Of a stretch of 64,000 nucleotides of DNA, positions 15,725 through 24,063 are shown in pieces. The notes under the pieces are model-generated. The model did no database searches. It saw nothing but the letters and a program-made list of their open reading frames with translations, and was not told the origin of the DNA. Every line of letters starts with the position of its first letter. Positions within the stretch are counted from its first letter, which is position 1. The DNA comes from Flexivirga oryzae (GTDB lineage Bacteria > Actinomycetota > Actinomycetes > Actinomycetales > Dermatophilaceae): the NCBI RefSeq assembly GCF_014190805.1, contig NZ_JACHVQ010000004.1:124001-188000 (forward strand). The letters are read 5' to 3'. Made by a program: the position numbers and the translations under genes.

Positions 15725-17584
15725 TCAGAAGGACTCCTCCGGCAACTCCATCAGCGACAGGTCGGTGGCCTCGGCGACGGCACGCTCGGCGGTGATCTTC
15801 GGCAGCACGGTGGCGGCGTAGAACTTCGCGGCCGCGACCTTCCCGCGGTAGAACGCCTCGTCCGCGCCGGCGTCGCCGGCGTCCAGCCTGGCCTGCGCCA
15901 CCTCGGCGCCGCGCAGCAGCAGCCAGCCGATCACCAGGTCGCCGGCGGCCAGTAGGAAGCGCGAGGTGTTGAGGCCCACCTTGTAGATCTCGGTCGCCTT
16001 GCCCTCCTCGAGCGCCGCCATCGACGTGGTGGCGAGCCATTCGGCAATGCCCTGCACGTCGGCCAGCGCGGTGCCGAGCAGTTCGCGTTCGGTGTGCAGG
16101 CCGTCGTGGCCGTCGCCACCCTTGACCGTCTCGGTGACCTGCCCCGCGAGATGCATCAGCGAGGCGAACTGGTCCTTCACGATCTTGCGGAAGAAGAAGT
16201 CCTGGCCCTGGATCGCGGTCGTGCCCTCGTAGAGGGTGTCGATCTTGGCGTCGCGGACGTACTGCTCGACCGGGTAGTCCTGCAGGAAGCCGGAACCGCC
16301 GAAGGTCTGCAGCGACTCGGTGCCCAGCAGCACCCAGGCCCGTTCGGAGCCGACGCCCTTGACGATCGGCAGCAGCAGGTCGTTCAGCCTGCTCGCCATC
16401 TCGGCGGGAGAGCCGGGCTCGGGCTGCTCGGAGCCGGTGCGCAGGAACTCCGCGTCGACGATGTCCTGCTGGCTGGCCGTGTAGAGCACCAGCGAGCGCA
16501 GGCCCTCGGCATACGCCTTCTGCAGCATCAGGCTGCGGCGTACGTCGGGGTGATGGGTGATGGTGACGCGCGGCGCGTCCTTCGCCGGCGTGGTCATGTC
16601 GGCGCCCTGCACGCGCTGCTTGGCGTAGTCCAGCGCGTTCAGGTAGCCGGTCGACAGGGTGGCGATCGCCTTGGTGCCCACCAGCATTCGCGCGTGCTCG
16701 ATGACGCGGAACATCTGCGCGATGCCGTCGTGGACGTCGCCCAGCAGGGTGCCGACGGCCGGCTCGCCGTCACCGAAGGTCAGCTCGCAGGTGGTCGACA
16801 CCTTCAGACCCATCTTGTGCTCGACGTTGGTGACGTAGACGCCGTTGCGGTCGCCGAGCTCACCGGTCTCCAGGTCGACGTGGTACTTCGGCACGATGAA
16901 CAGCGACAGCCCCTTGGTGCCCGCGCCGGCGCCCTCGGGGCGGGCCAGCACGAAGTGCACGATGTTGTCGGTCATGTCCTGCTCGGCGGAGGTGATGAAC
17001 CGCTTCACGCCGGTGATGTGCCAGGTGCCGTCGGGCTGCTGCACGGCCTTGGTACGTCCCGCGCCGACGTCGGAGCCCGCGTCCGGCTCGGTCAGGACCA
17101 TGGTGGCGCCCCAGGAGCCCTGCGCCATCCACTTGGCCAGCTTCTGCTGGTCGTCGTTGCCGAGGATGAAGAGCAGCCGGCTGAAGGAGAACGTCGCGGC
17201 ATACATCCCGATGGCCGGGTTGGCGCCGAGGATGAGCTCGTTCAGTGCCCACTTCAGCGACGGGGGCACGACTGTGCCGTCGAACTCCTTGGGCAGGTCG
17301 ACCGCCTGGAAGCCCGAGTCGAGGTATGCCTGGTAGGACTTCTTGAAGCTCGCCGGCAGCGTGGCGGTCTTGGTCTCCGGGTCGTAGACCGGCGGGTTGC
17401 GGTCGGAGTCCAGCAGGCTCTCGGCCAGCTCGTGCTCCGCGAGGCGCGCGAGCTCCTTGATCATCTCGCGGGCGGTGTCCGCGTCGACCTCGGCGTACGG
17501 GCCCGAGCCGAGCACGTCGCCCCGGCCGAGGACCTCGAAGAGGTTGAACTCCAGGTCGCGAACATTGCTCTTGTAATGGGACAT
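15725..17584 (-). CDS. FadE5-like acyl-CoA dehydrogenase
   Basis: A 619-residue flavoprotein, longer than the usual 380-400-residue enzymes and built like mycobacterial FadE5 and AidB-related forms with an added C-terminal domain. The N-terminus (MSHYKSNVRDLEFNLFEVL) is the hallmark of this subgroup. FAD/substrate motifs are visible: VLTEPDAGSD (about residue 170) and the C-terminal-domain motif QTFGGSGFLQDYPVEQYVRD with TLYEGTTAIQGQD. It catalyses the first dehydrogenation of fatty acyl-CoA beta-oxidation with broad chain length in known members. ATG 17584 has GGAGGA 5 bases upstream. It appears monocistronic, ending at element A. Confidence 0.9.
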   Translation of the reverse strand: MSHYKSNVRDLEFNLFEVLGRGDVLGSGPYAEVDADTAREMIKELARLAEHELAESLLDSDRNPPVYDPETKTATLPASFKKSYQAYLDSGFQAVDLPKEFDGTVVPPSLKWALNELILGANPAIGMYAATFSFSRLLFILGNDDQQKLAKWMAQGSWGATMVLTEPDAGSDVGAGRTKAVQQPDGTWHITGVKRFITSAEQDMTDNIVHFVLARPEGAGAGTKGLSLFIVPKYHVDLETGELGDRNGVYVTNVEHKMGLKVSTTCELTFGDGEPAVGTLLGDVHDGIAQMFRVIEHARMLVGTKAIATLSTGYLNALDYAKQRVQGADMTTPAKDAPRVTITHHPDVRRSLMLQKAYAEGLRSLVLYTASQQDIVDAEFLRTGSEQPEPGSPAEMASRLNDLLLPIVKGVGSERAWVLLGTESLQTFGGSGFLQDYPVEQYVRDAKIDTLYEGTTAIQGQDFFFRKIVKDQFASLMHLAGQVTETVKGGDGHDGLHTERELLGTALADVQGIAEWLATTSMAALEEGKATEIYKVGLNTSRFLLAAGDLVIGWLLLRGAEVAQARLDAGDAGADEAFYRGKVAAAKFYAATVLPKITAERAVAEATDLSLMELPEESF

Positions 17585-17706
17585 GGTCTCCTCCAACTGG
17601 CCCTACTCGTCAGTAACATCATTGTGCTACTCACCAGTAGATCGTGCAAATGCGGGGTCCGTACGGCGGATGCGGCAACTCGTGGCCGACCCGTGACAAT
17701 GGCTGT

Positions 17707-18345
17707 ATGACGCGCGCCCACCGACACCTGGAAACCGAGCGCAAGTTCACCCTGCAGCCCGGAGCGCAGGCGCCCGATCCGGCGCACTGGCCCGGCGTCG
17801 AAACGGTTTCGGCGCCGGACCGGTTCGAGCTGGACGCCCTCTACTTCGACACCGGCGATCTGCGGCTGGCGAATGCCGGCGTGACCCTGCGCCGGCGGAC
17901 CGGGGGCGCGGACGACGGGTGGCACCTCAAGGTGCCCGGTGCGGGCGAGGGCCGGCTGGAGCACGGTCTGCCGCTGGCGGCCGGCCAGGACGCGCCGCCC
18001 GCGGAGTTCGTCGAGCAGGTTGCTCCGCTCACGGTCGGTGAGCCACTGCGCCCGATCTGCCGGGTGTGCACGACGCGGGTGGAGCGCCGGCTCGACGACG
18101 GGACCGGCCCGGTCGCCAGCGTCTGCGACGACACCGTCACGACGCACAACCTGCTCGATCCGCGGCTCGACCAGTCCTGGCACGAGCTGGAGGTCGAGCT
18201 GACCGGTGACGGCACGCCGGCGTTCCTGGACACGGTCACCGAGTACCTGGCCGGAATCGGCATACCCCAGGTGTCCATCGCCTCGAAGCTGAGGACGGCG
18301 CTGACCCCGCCGCCCGACGGGCGTGTGCCGGAGGCGCGAGGCTGA
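17707..18345 (+). CDS. CYTH-domain protein (triphosphate-tunnel fold)
   Basis: A 212-residue protein with the CYTH signature ETERKF at residues 9-14, LDALYFDTGDLRL, LRRRTGG, and the C-terminal SIASKLRTAL. The fold binds triphosphates with divalent metal; known members include thiamine triphosphatase, inorganic triphosphatase and class IV adenylate cyclase. There is no CHAD domain. GACAAT ends 7 bases before the ATG, suggesting a leaderless start. The Fur-family gene follows after 26 bases, so they may share a transcript. Reaction not determined. Confidence 0.8.
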   Translation: MTRAHRHLETERKFTLQPGAQAPDPAHWPGVETVSAPDRFELDALYFDTGDLRLANAGVTLRRRTGGADDGWHLKVPGAGEGRLEHGLPLAAGQDAPPAEFVEQVAPLTVGEPLRPICRVCTTRVERRLDDGTGPVASVCDDTVTTHNLLDPRLDQSWHELEVELTGDGTPAFLDTVTEYLAGIGIPQVSIASKLRTALTPPPDGRVPEARG

Positions 18346-18371
18346 GGGACAATCGTGTCAGGAGGTGCGTG

Positions 18372-18833
18372 ATGCGTCATACCGAGGATTCCGCTGCGGT
18401 CACCGAGGCTCTCGATCTGCTCCGGGAGAAGGGCGAGCGGGTGACGGCTGCCCGGCGCGCGGTGCTCCACGTGCTGGATGACGCCAGTGGCCACCTGTGC
18501 GCCGAGGACATCGCGACCCGGGTCGACGAGGCCGAGCCGGGCGTGCACCGCGCGACGGTCTACCGCTCCCTGCAGTCGCTCGCCGAGCTGGGGATCGTCG
18601 CCCACACGCATGTGCCGGGCAGCGCCACGATCTACCACCTGCGGCATTCGCCGGGTGCGCCCACCGGTCACGCACACTTGCAGTGCTCCACCTGTGAGCG
18701 GTTCTTCGACATCCCGAGCGACTGGCTGACTCCGCTCGGCGATCGCATGCGGGAGGAGCTCGGGTTCGAACTGGAGGCCCAGCACGCCGCGCTGCTCGGC
18801 ACCTGCGCGCAGTGCCGCGCCGCAGCAGGCTGA
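18372..18833 (+). CDS. Fur-family metalloregulator (Fur/Zur/Per type)
   Basis: A 153-residue protein. The winged helix spans residues 5-85 (HRATVYRSLQSLAELGIV is the recognition-helix region). The dimerisation domain has a HAHLQC metal-site segment, and two CxxC pairs (CSTC and CAQC) give a structural zinc site. The sequence does not let me decide between iron, zinc or peroxide sensing. I chose ATG 18372, 7 bases after AGGAGGTG; the GTG just before it is too close. Confidence 0.85.
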   Translation: MRHTEDSAAVTEALDLLREKGERVTAARRAVLHVLDDASGHLCAEDIATRVDEAEPGVHRATVYRSLQSLAELGIVAHTHVPGSATIYHLRHSPGAPTGHAHLQCSTCERFFDIPSDWLTPLGDRMREELGFELEAQHAALLGTCAQCRAAAG

Positions 18834-18905
18834 GAGGCGGAACCGCACGGCGACCGGGCGCCGTCATACCCGCGTGCCGGGGTCACCGACTCGTCCACCT
18901 CGTCG

Positions 18906-18970
18906 ATTGACGCCCGAAACGGCCGTTGACGGCGAGATTGCGGGGTCAACCGCGGTTTTCGCCGTCAACC
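18906..18970. repeat. Nested inverted-repeat element E
   Basis: TTGACG occurs at 18907 and 18926 (step 19); its complement GTCAAC occurs at 18945 and 18964 (step 19). The best stem is GTTGACGGCGA (18925-18935) with TCGCCGTCAAC (18959-18969), 11 perfect base pairs. It sits between the convergent fur-family and paaZ genes. The paaZ frame runs into it and ends at a TGA inside it (18946-18948). Same layout as element D but with a different word. Confidence 0.65.
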
Positions 18971-21081
18971 AGCGTGCTGCGCCCGGGCGAGCTACTCCAG
19001 GCTGCGATACTAGCTCCCATAAATGAGCAGGAGGTTGCAGCGTTCCTGGACGTAGTTGTCTTCGCGACCAGCGTCAGCACGTCGTAGGTCGCGACCGGCT
19101 CGCCGTCCTGGTTGGTGACCAGACAGTCCCAGCGCACCTCGCCGTAGTCCGCGCTCTGCCGCGGGGTGATCTGCTTGGCGGTGAGCTGCACACTGATCGA
19201 GTCGCCCGCCTTCACCGGAGTGAGGAAGCGCAGGTTGTCGACGCCGAAGTTCGCCAAGACGGGGCCCGGGTCGGGGTCGACGAAGAGGCCCGCTGCGAGC
19301 GAGACGATGAGGTAGCCGTGTGCCACGATGCCGCCGAAGATCGGGTTGGCTGCAGCCGCCTCCGGGTCGGTGTGCGCATAGAACGTGTCGCCGGTCTTCG
19401 CCGCGAAATCGTTGATGTCCTCCAGTGTCACCGTGCGGCTTTCGGTCTCGATGGTGTCGCCGATCTGCAACTGTGCCAACGACTTCCGGAACGGATGTAT
19501 GTCGGAGGCGTCCCGCTCGGCGCCGGTCGTCCAGCGCCCGGTGATCGCGGTCAGCATGTCCGGCGAGCCCTGGATGGCGGTGCGCTGCATGTGGTGCAGG
19601 ATGCCGCGGGCACCGCCCAGCTCCTCGCCACCGCCGGCACGTCCCGGGCCGCCGTGCACCAGCACCGGAAGGGGTGAGCCGTGGCCGGTCGACTCCTTCG
19701 CGTCGTCCCGGTCGAGCACCAGGATGCGGCCGTGCCAGGGCGCCAGTCCCTGCACCACCTCGCGGGCGAAGTCCCGGTCGTGCGTGACGACCGAGCCGAC
19801 CAGACTGCCCTTGCCACGAGCGGCCAATTGCACTGCGTCCGCTGCGGATCCGTAACCGATCACCGACGCGACCGGACCGAACGGTTCGACGTCGTGCACC
19901 TGGGTGGCGTCGGCGTGTGCGCGCAGCAACACCGGTTGCATGAAGGCGCCGCGCTCGTCGCCGACCGGCGCGTTCGGGTCGCCATACACGACGTCGGCGG
20001 CGGAGCGCAGGGCCTCGATCGCCTTGCGTACCTCGTCGCGTTGCGCGAGTGAGGCGAGTGGCCCCATCCGCGTGGCCTCGTCGCGCGGGTCGCCGACGGT
20101 GGTCGTGTCCAGCCGTGCGCTGATCGCCTCGATGACCGGGTCGACCATCGGCTCGGGCACGATCACCCGGCGGATCGCGGTGCACTTCTGGCCAGCCTTC
20201 ACCGTCATCTCCGCGACCACGCCCTTGACGAAGAGGTCGAACTCCGGATCGTCGCTCGTCACGTCGGTGCCGAGCACGGAGCAGTTCAGTGAATCCGCCT
20301 CCACCCCAAGGGAAACGCCGCCGTGCAGCACCGACTCGTGTCGGCGCAGGATGCCCGCGGTGTGTGCAGAGCCGGTGAACGCCACCGAGTCCTGCACGGT
20401 CAGCTCGTCCAGCAGGGTGCCGGCGCTACCGGACAACAGCTGGAGGGTGCCCTCGGGCAGGATGCCGGACTCGATGATGCGGCGCACGGTGAGCTCGGTG
20501 AGGTATGCCGTCTGGCTCGCCGGTTTCACGATGCTCGGCAGGCCGGAGATGAAGGCGGGTGCGAGCTTCTCGAGCATGCCCCAGACCGGGAAGTTGAACG
20601 CGTTGATCTCGACGGCGACGCCGGGGCGTGAGGTGAAGACGTGCTGTCCGACGAAGCTGCCGCCCTTGCTCAGCGGTTCGAGTGGCCCGTCCGGTGCGAC
20701 CGTCCCGTTGGGCAGCTCGCGTCGCGCCTTGCTGGAGTAGCTGAACACGGTGCCGATGCCGCCGTCGATGTCCACCCAGGAATCCCGCTTGGTGGCGCCG
20801 GTGCGGTAGGAGACGTCATACAACTCGTCCTTGATCTCCGGCTTCGACAGGTGCAGCGCGACCTCCTTCATCAGGATCGCCCGCTCGTGGAAGGTCAGCG
20901 CGCGCACCGCCGGGCCGCCCACCTGCTTGGCGTGGCGGACCATCGCCGCCAGATCGAGACCGCGACTGCTGATCCTGGCGACCGTTTCACCGGTGGTGGC
21001 GTCGAGCAGCGGGTCCCCGTCGGCCTCGGATCGGAACCACGCACCGGCGGCGTAGCTCTCGAGCATGCGTGCGTCTGTCAC
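18946..21081 (-). CDS. paaZ: Oxepin-CoA hydrolase / 3-oxo-5,6-dehydrosuberyl-CoA semialdehyde dehydrogenase
   Basis: A 711-residue bifunctional enzyme of phenylacetate catabolism. Residues 1-520 are an aldehyde dehydrogenase (catalytic Cys in VKAGQKCTAIRRV, Glu in GVEADSLN); residues 545-675 are a MaoC-type hotdog hydratase (GDTFYAHTDPEAAAANPIFGG, IVAHGYLI). It opens the oxepin-CoA ring and oxidises the resulting aldehyde. GTG 21081 has AAGGGAG about 8 bases upstream. The gene is divergent from paaABCDE with a shared promoter region. Oddity: after the expected end (YDVLTLVAK) the frame continues for about 36 low-complexity residues and stops inside a repeat element; the original stop may have been lost. 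Confidence 0.92.
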   Translation of the reverse strand: MTDARMLESYAAGAWFRSEADGDPLLDATTGETVARISSRGLDLAAMVRHAKQVGGPAVRALTFHERAILMKEVALHLSKPEIKDELYDVSYRTGATKRDSWVDIDGGIGTVFSYSSKARRELPNGTVAPDGPLEPLSKGGSFVGQHVFTSRPGVAVEINAFNFPVWGMLEKLAPAFISGLPSIVKPASQTAYLTELTVRRIIESGILPEGTLQLLSGSAGTLLDELTVQDSVAFTGSAHTAGILRRHESVLHGGVSLGVEADSLNCSVLGTDVTSDDPEFDLFVKGVVAEMTVKAGQKCTAIRRVIVPEPMVDPVIEAISARLDTTTVGDPRDEATRMGPLASLAQRDEVRKAIEALRSAADVVYGDPNAPVGDERGAFMQPVLLRAHADATQVHDVEPFGPVASVIGYGSAADAVQLAARGKGSLVGSVVTHDRDFAREVVQGLAPWHGRILVLDRDDAKESTGHGSPLPVLVHGGPGRAGGGEELGGARGILHHMQRTAIQGSPDMLTAITGRWTTGAERDASDIHPFRKSLAQLQIGDTIETESRTVTLEDINDFAAKTGDTFYAHTDPEAAAANPIFGGIVAHGYLIVSLAAGLFVDPDPGPVLANFGVDNLRFLTPVKAGDSISVQLTAKQITPRQSADYGEVRWDCLVTNQDGEPVATYDVLTLVAKTTTSRNAATSCSFMGASIAAWSSSPGRSTLVDGENRG

Positions 21082-21133
21082 TGGGTTGCTCCCTTGTCGT
21101 TGCCAACTGTGGCGGTCGCATGCCAGACTAATA

Positions 21134-21151
21134 ACTGACCACTCGGTCTGT
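21134..21151. promoter_or_regulatory. Dyad between paaZ and paaA, candidate TetR/PaaR operator
   Basis: ACTGACCACTCGGTCTGT has 7-bp arms with one mismatch around ACTC. It lies in the 90-base divergent promoter region, 21 bases before the paaA start. The shape (ACC-N-GGT core) fits a TetR-family operator. A TetR-family gene lies 9 kb away at 30.4-31.0 kb, and a partly similar dyad is found upstream of it. Which protein binds is inferred. Confidence 0.5.
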
Positions 21152-21171
21152 AAATACCGCAGGAGGACATC

Positions 21172-22176
21172 GTGCAGGTTGACCAGGCTCCGCTGGAGGA
21201 GGCCTTCGAGGCGACCATCGCCGGCAACGACCGCATCGAGCCACGCGACTGGATGCCGGAGAAGTACCGCCAGACGCTGATCCGGCAGGTCGCGCAGCAC
21301 GCGCACTCGGAGATCATCGGCATGCAGCCGGAGGGCAACTGGATCACCCGCGCGCCGTCGCTGCGGCGCAAGGCGGTGCTGCTGGCCAAGGTGCAGGACG
21401 AGGCCGGGCACGGGCTCTATCTCTACTCCGCGACCGAGACGCTCGGCATCTCGCGCGACGAGCTCACCCGCCGGCTGATCGAGGGCAAGCAGAAGTACTC
21501 CTCGATCTTCAACTACCCGACCCTCTCGTATACCGACGTCGGCACCATCGGCTGGCTGGTCGACGGCGCCGCCATCTGCAACCAGGTGCCGTTGTGCCGG
21601 ACCTCCTACGGGCCCTACGGCCGCGCGATGATCCGCATCTGCAAGGAGGAGTCGTTCCACCAGCGGCAGGGGTACGAGCTGCTGATGACCATGATGCGCG
21701 GCACCGACGAGCAGCGCGCGATGGTGCAGGAGTCGGTCGACCGCTTCTGGTGGCCGGCGCTGATGATGTTCGGTCCGCCCGACGGCGACTCGCCGAACAC
21801 CGCGCAGTCGATGGCCTGGGGCATCAAGCGGCACACCAACGACGAGTTGCGCCAACGCTTCGTCGACATGACGGTGCCGCAGGCGAAGGCACTGGGCGTC
21901 ACGCTGCCCGACCCGGAGCTGCAGTGGAACGAGGAACGCGGCGCGCACGACTTCGGCGAGCCGGACTGGGACGAGTTCTGGGCCGTGGTCAAGGGCAACG
22001 GCCCGTGCAATGCGCAGCGTATGGCGCACCGCAAGGCGGCATACGACGACGGTGCCTGGGTGCGCGAAGCGGCCATGGCATTCGCGGCCCGCGCGGACTC
22101 CGTGGGTCGAGACGCGGAGGGGCGCAGCGGGGAAGAACGTACCGGGACCAAGGCCCAGGAGGCTGGAAATGACTGA
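21172..22176 (+). CDS. paaA: 1,2-phenylacetyl-CoA epoxidase, catalytic subunit A
   Basis: A 334-residue diiron monooxygenase subunit. Characteristic segments are AKVQDEAGHGLYLYSA and CKEESFHQRQGYELL, which carry the Glu and His metal ligands (ExxH pairs). With PaaB, PaaC and PaaE it epoxidises the ring of phenylacetyl-CoA. The start is GTG 21172 with AGGAGG 6 bases upstream. First gene of the operon; its end overlaps paaB by 8 bases. The C-terminal 25 residues are charged and not part of the core. Confidence 0.95.
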   Translation: MQVDQAPLEEAFEATIAGNDRIEPRDWMPEKYRQTLIRQVAQHAHSEIIGMQPEGNWITRAPSLRRKAVLLAKVQDEAGHGLYLYSATETLGISRDELTRRLIEGKQKYSSIFNYPTLSYTDVGTIGWLVDGAAICNQVPLCRTSYGPYGRAMIRICKEESFHQRQGYELLMTMMRGTDEQRAMVQESVDRFWWPALMMFGPPDGDSPNTAQSMAWGIKRHTNDELRQRFVDMTVPQAKALGVTLPDPELQWNEERGAHDFGEPDWDEFWAVVKGNGPCNAQRMAHRKAAYDDGAWVREAAMAFAARADSVGRDAEGRSGEERTGTKAQEAGND

Positions 22177-22462
22177 GAACACTGCCGAATGGCCGCTCTA
22201 CGAGGTCTTCGTCCGCAGCAAGCGCGGCCTCAACCACGTGCACGTCGGGTCGCTGCACGCGCCGGACGCCGAGTTCGCGCTCCGGCATGCTCGGGACGTC
22301 TACACCCGCCGCAACGAGGGAGTCTCGATCTGGGTCGTGAAGTCGGTCGACATCACCGCGTCCAGCCCGCAGGAGAAGGACCCGCTCTTCGCACCGAGCG
22401 GCGACAAGGTCTACCGCCATCCGACGTTCTACGACATCCCCGACAACGTCCCACACATGTAA
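22169..22462 (+). CDS. paaB: 1,2-phenylacetyl-CoA epoxidase subunit B
   Basis: A 97-residue protein starting within paaA at ATG 22169, after CAGGAGG. It has the PaaB pattern WPLYEVFVRSKRGLNHVHVG and ARDVYTRRNEGVSIWVV. PaaB bridges PaaAC dimers in the epoxidase complex. Length is normal for the family. A repeat element follows directly before paaC. Confidence 0.95.
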   Translation: MTENTAEWPLYEVFVRSKRGLNHVHVGSLHAPDAEFALRHARDVYTRRNEGVSIWVVKSVDITASSPQEKDPLFAPSGDKVYRHPTFYDIPDNVPHM

Positions 22463-22464
22463 CT

Positions 22465-22576
22465 CACCCCACGAAGTTCCTCCCCCGCCCCGTCACCCCA
22501 TGAAGTTTCTCCCCCGCTCCGCTCCTCCGAATACTTCATGGGGCCCCGACAAAGCTCCTCCGGATACTTCGCGGGG
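22465..22576. repeat. Nested inverted-repeat element F inside the paa operon
   Basis: Two forward copies of CACCCCAYGAAGTTYCTC begin at 22465 and 22494, and two reverse-complement copies of the core (ACTTCATGGGG at 22533, ACTTCGCGGGG at 22566) follow. The inner pair (CCCCATGAAGT with ACTTCATGGGG) is perfect over 11 bp; the outer pair (CCCCACGAAGT with ACTTCGCGGGG) matches at 10 of 11. The bases that distinguish inner from outer copies are largely compensated. It fills most of the 159-base gap between paaB and paaC. A degenerate single copy lies at 40466-40481. Confidence 0.7.
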
Positions 22577-22621
22577 ACCCCGAGTTTCGAAGTCGACGAT
22601 GATCAGAAAGAGCCACCTCTC

Positions 22622-23545
22622 ATGAGCGAACACATCACCCAGGACGCCGAGGGCGAGCACGACAACGCATATGCCGGATTGCTCGGCAACGACGCCCACT
22701 GGGCGTTCGGCACCGACTTCGAGGACCCGTTGGCGGGAGTCGACACAACCATCCCAGAAGGCGTCGACGCCGCCGAATTGGCGCAGTACTGCTTGATGCT
22801 CGGCGATGACGCATTGATCTACGCGCACCGGTTGTCGGAGTGGACGAGCAACGCGCCGGACCTCGAAGAGGACATCGCGATCGCCAACATCGCGCTCGAC
22901 CTCGTCGGGCAGGCTCGGCTGCTGCTGGCACGCGCCGCTGCCGCCGACCCCTCCCTCGTGCCGTCCCTGCCCGAGGGATCCCCGGTGCCGGACGAGGACC
23001 GGCTGGCGTACTTCCGCGACGCCGGCGAGTTCCGCAACGTACGACTCGCCGAGGTCCCGAACGGTGATTTCGCGGAGCTGGTCACCCGGCTGCTGGTGCT
23101 CTCCACCTGGCGGCTGGCCACCCTCCAACGACTGGTCGACCACCCGGACGCCGTGCTCGCCGCGATCGCCGCCAAGGGCGTGAAAGAACTTGCCTACCAC
23201 CGGGATTTCGCAGGCCGGTGGTTCGTGACCCTGGCCGGCGGCACCGAGGAGTCGCACCGCCGGTTGACCGCAGCGATGGCCACGGTCTGGCCGCTGATCC
23301 CGGAACTCGAGACGGGCACGGCGGTGGAGCGCGCGGTGGGTGTCGATCCCGCATCGGTCGCACCCGAGATCGCTGTCGTGCTCGACCAGGTGCTCGCCAC
23401 GGCAGGTATGGCGACACCGGACGCTCCGGCGCTCGCGGGCGTGCAGGGGAGGACCGGTAGGGACGGCATGCACTCGGAGGCCCTGTCCCGGCTGCTCGCG
23501 GAGATGCAGGTGGTGGCACGCGCACATCCGATGGGACGGTGGTGA
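22622..23545 (+). CDS. paaC: 1,2-phenylacetyl-CoA epoxidase subunit C
   Basis: A 307-residue structural partner of PaaA with the diiron-protein fold. Recognised by GDDALIYAHRLSEWTSNAPDLEEDIAIANIALDLVGQAR (start of this stretch near residue 60) and KELAYHRDFAGRWFV. An N-terminal extension of about 25 acidic residues precedes the core. It is separated from paaB by element F, unlike the usual tight paa spacing, so stoichiometry within the operon could be altered. No strong ribosome binding site was seen before ATG 22622. Confidence 0.93.
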   Translation: MSEHITQDAEGEHDNAYAGLLGNDAHWAFGTDFEDPLAGVDTTIPEGVDAAELAQYCLMLGDDALIYAHRLSEWTSNAPDLEEDIAIANIALDLVGQARLLLARAAAADPSLVPSLPEGSPVPDEDRLAYFRDAGEFRNVRLAEVPNGDFAELVTRLLVLSTWRLATLQRLVDHPDAVLAAIAAKGVKELAYHRDFAGRWFVTLAGGTEESHRRLTAAMATVWPLIPELETGTAVERAVGVDPASVAPEIAVVLDQVLATAGMATPDAPALAGVQGRTGRDGMHSEALSRLLAEMQVVARAHPMGRW

Positions 23546-23548
23546 CCG

Positions 23549-24061
23549 ATGATGCCGAGGCTGGCAGGGGCCGTGATCGAACGCGCATGGGACGTCGCGT
23601 CCGAGGTCACCGACCCCGAACTGCCGATGCTGACACTGGCCGATCTCGGCGTGCTCCGGAAGATCAAGCAGGCCGACGACGGCGCTCTCGTCGTCTCCAT
23701 CACGCCCACCTACTCGGGCTGCCCGGCGATGGCGACCATGCGCGACGACCTGGTGCACCGCCTCACCGATGCGGGCTTCGAATCGGTCCGGGTGAACGTC
23801 CAGCTGAGCCCGCCATGGACCACCGACTGGATCACCGAGGAAGGCCGGAAGGCGTTGTCCGACAACGGGATCTCACCTCCGGGAGAAGCGCCACGCGGGC
23901 CGGTTGCGCTGCAGCTGACACCGACGCGTCGCGCCACACAGTGCCCGCAGTGCGGGTCCGGTGACACCGAAGTGACCAGCGAGTTCGGCAGCACCGCGTG
24001 CAAGGCGCTCTACCGCTGTCGTGCGTGCGGCGAACCCTTCGACCATGTGAAAGAGATCTAG
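23549..24061 (+). CDS. paaD: Phenylacetate pathway protein PaaD (Fe-S maturation type)
   Basis: A 170-residue protein with an N-terminal MIP18/DUF59 domain (VTDPELPMLTLADLGVLR, TPTYSGCPAM with its conserved Cys) and a C-terminal zinc ribbon (CPQCGSGDTEV ... YRCRACGEPFD). PaaD is needed for epoxidase activity, probably by helping assemble the Fe-S cluster of PaaE. It starts 3 bases after the paaC stop; ATG 23552 is an equally good start. Confidence 0.93.
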   Translation: MMPRLAGAVIERAWDVASEVTDPELPMLTLADLGVLRKIKQADDGALVVSITPTYSGCPAMATMRDDLVHRLTDAGFESVRVNVQLSPPWTTDWITEEGRKALSDNGISPPGEAPRGPVALQLTPTRRATQCPQCGSGDTEVTSEFGSTACKALYRCRACGEPFDHVKEI

Positions 24062-24063
24062 GC

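Noticed and set aside
16094..17710. 538-codon plus-strand frame opposite the acyl-CoA dehydrogenase
   Set aside because: Antisense to a strong family match, with no recognisable domain of its own.
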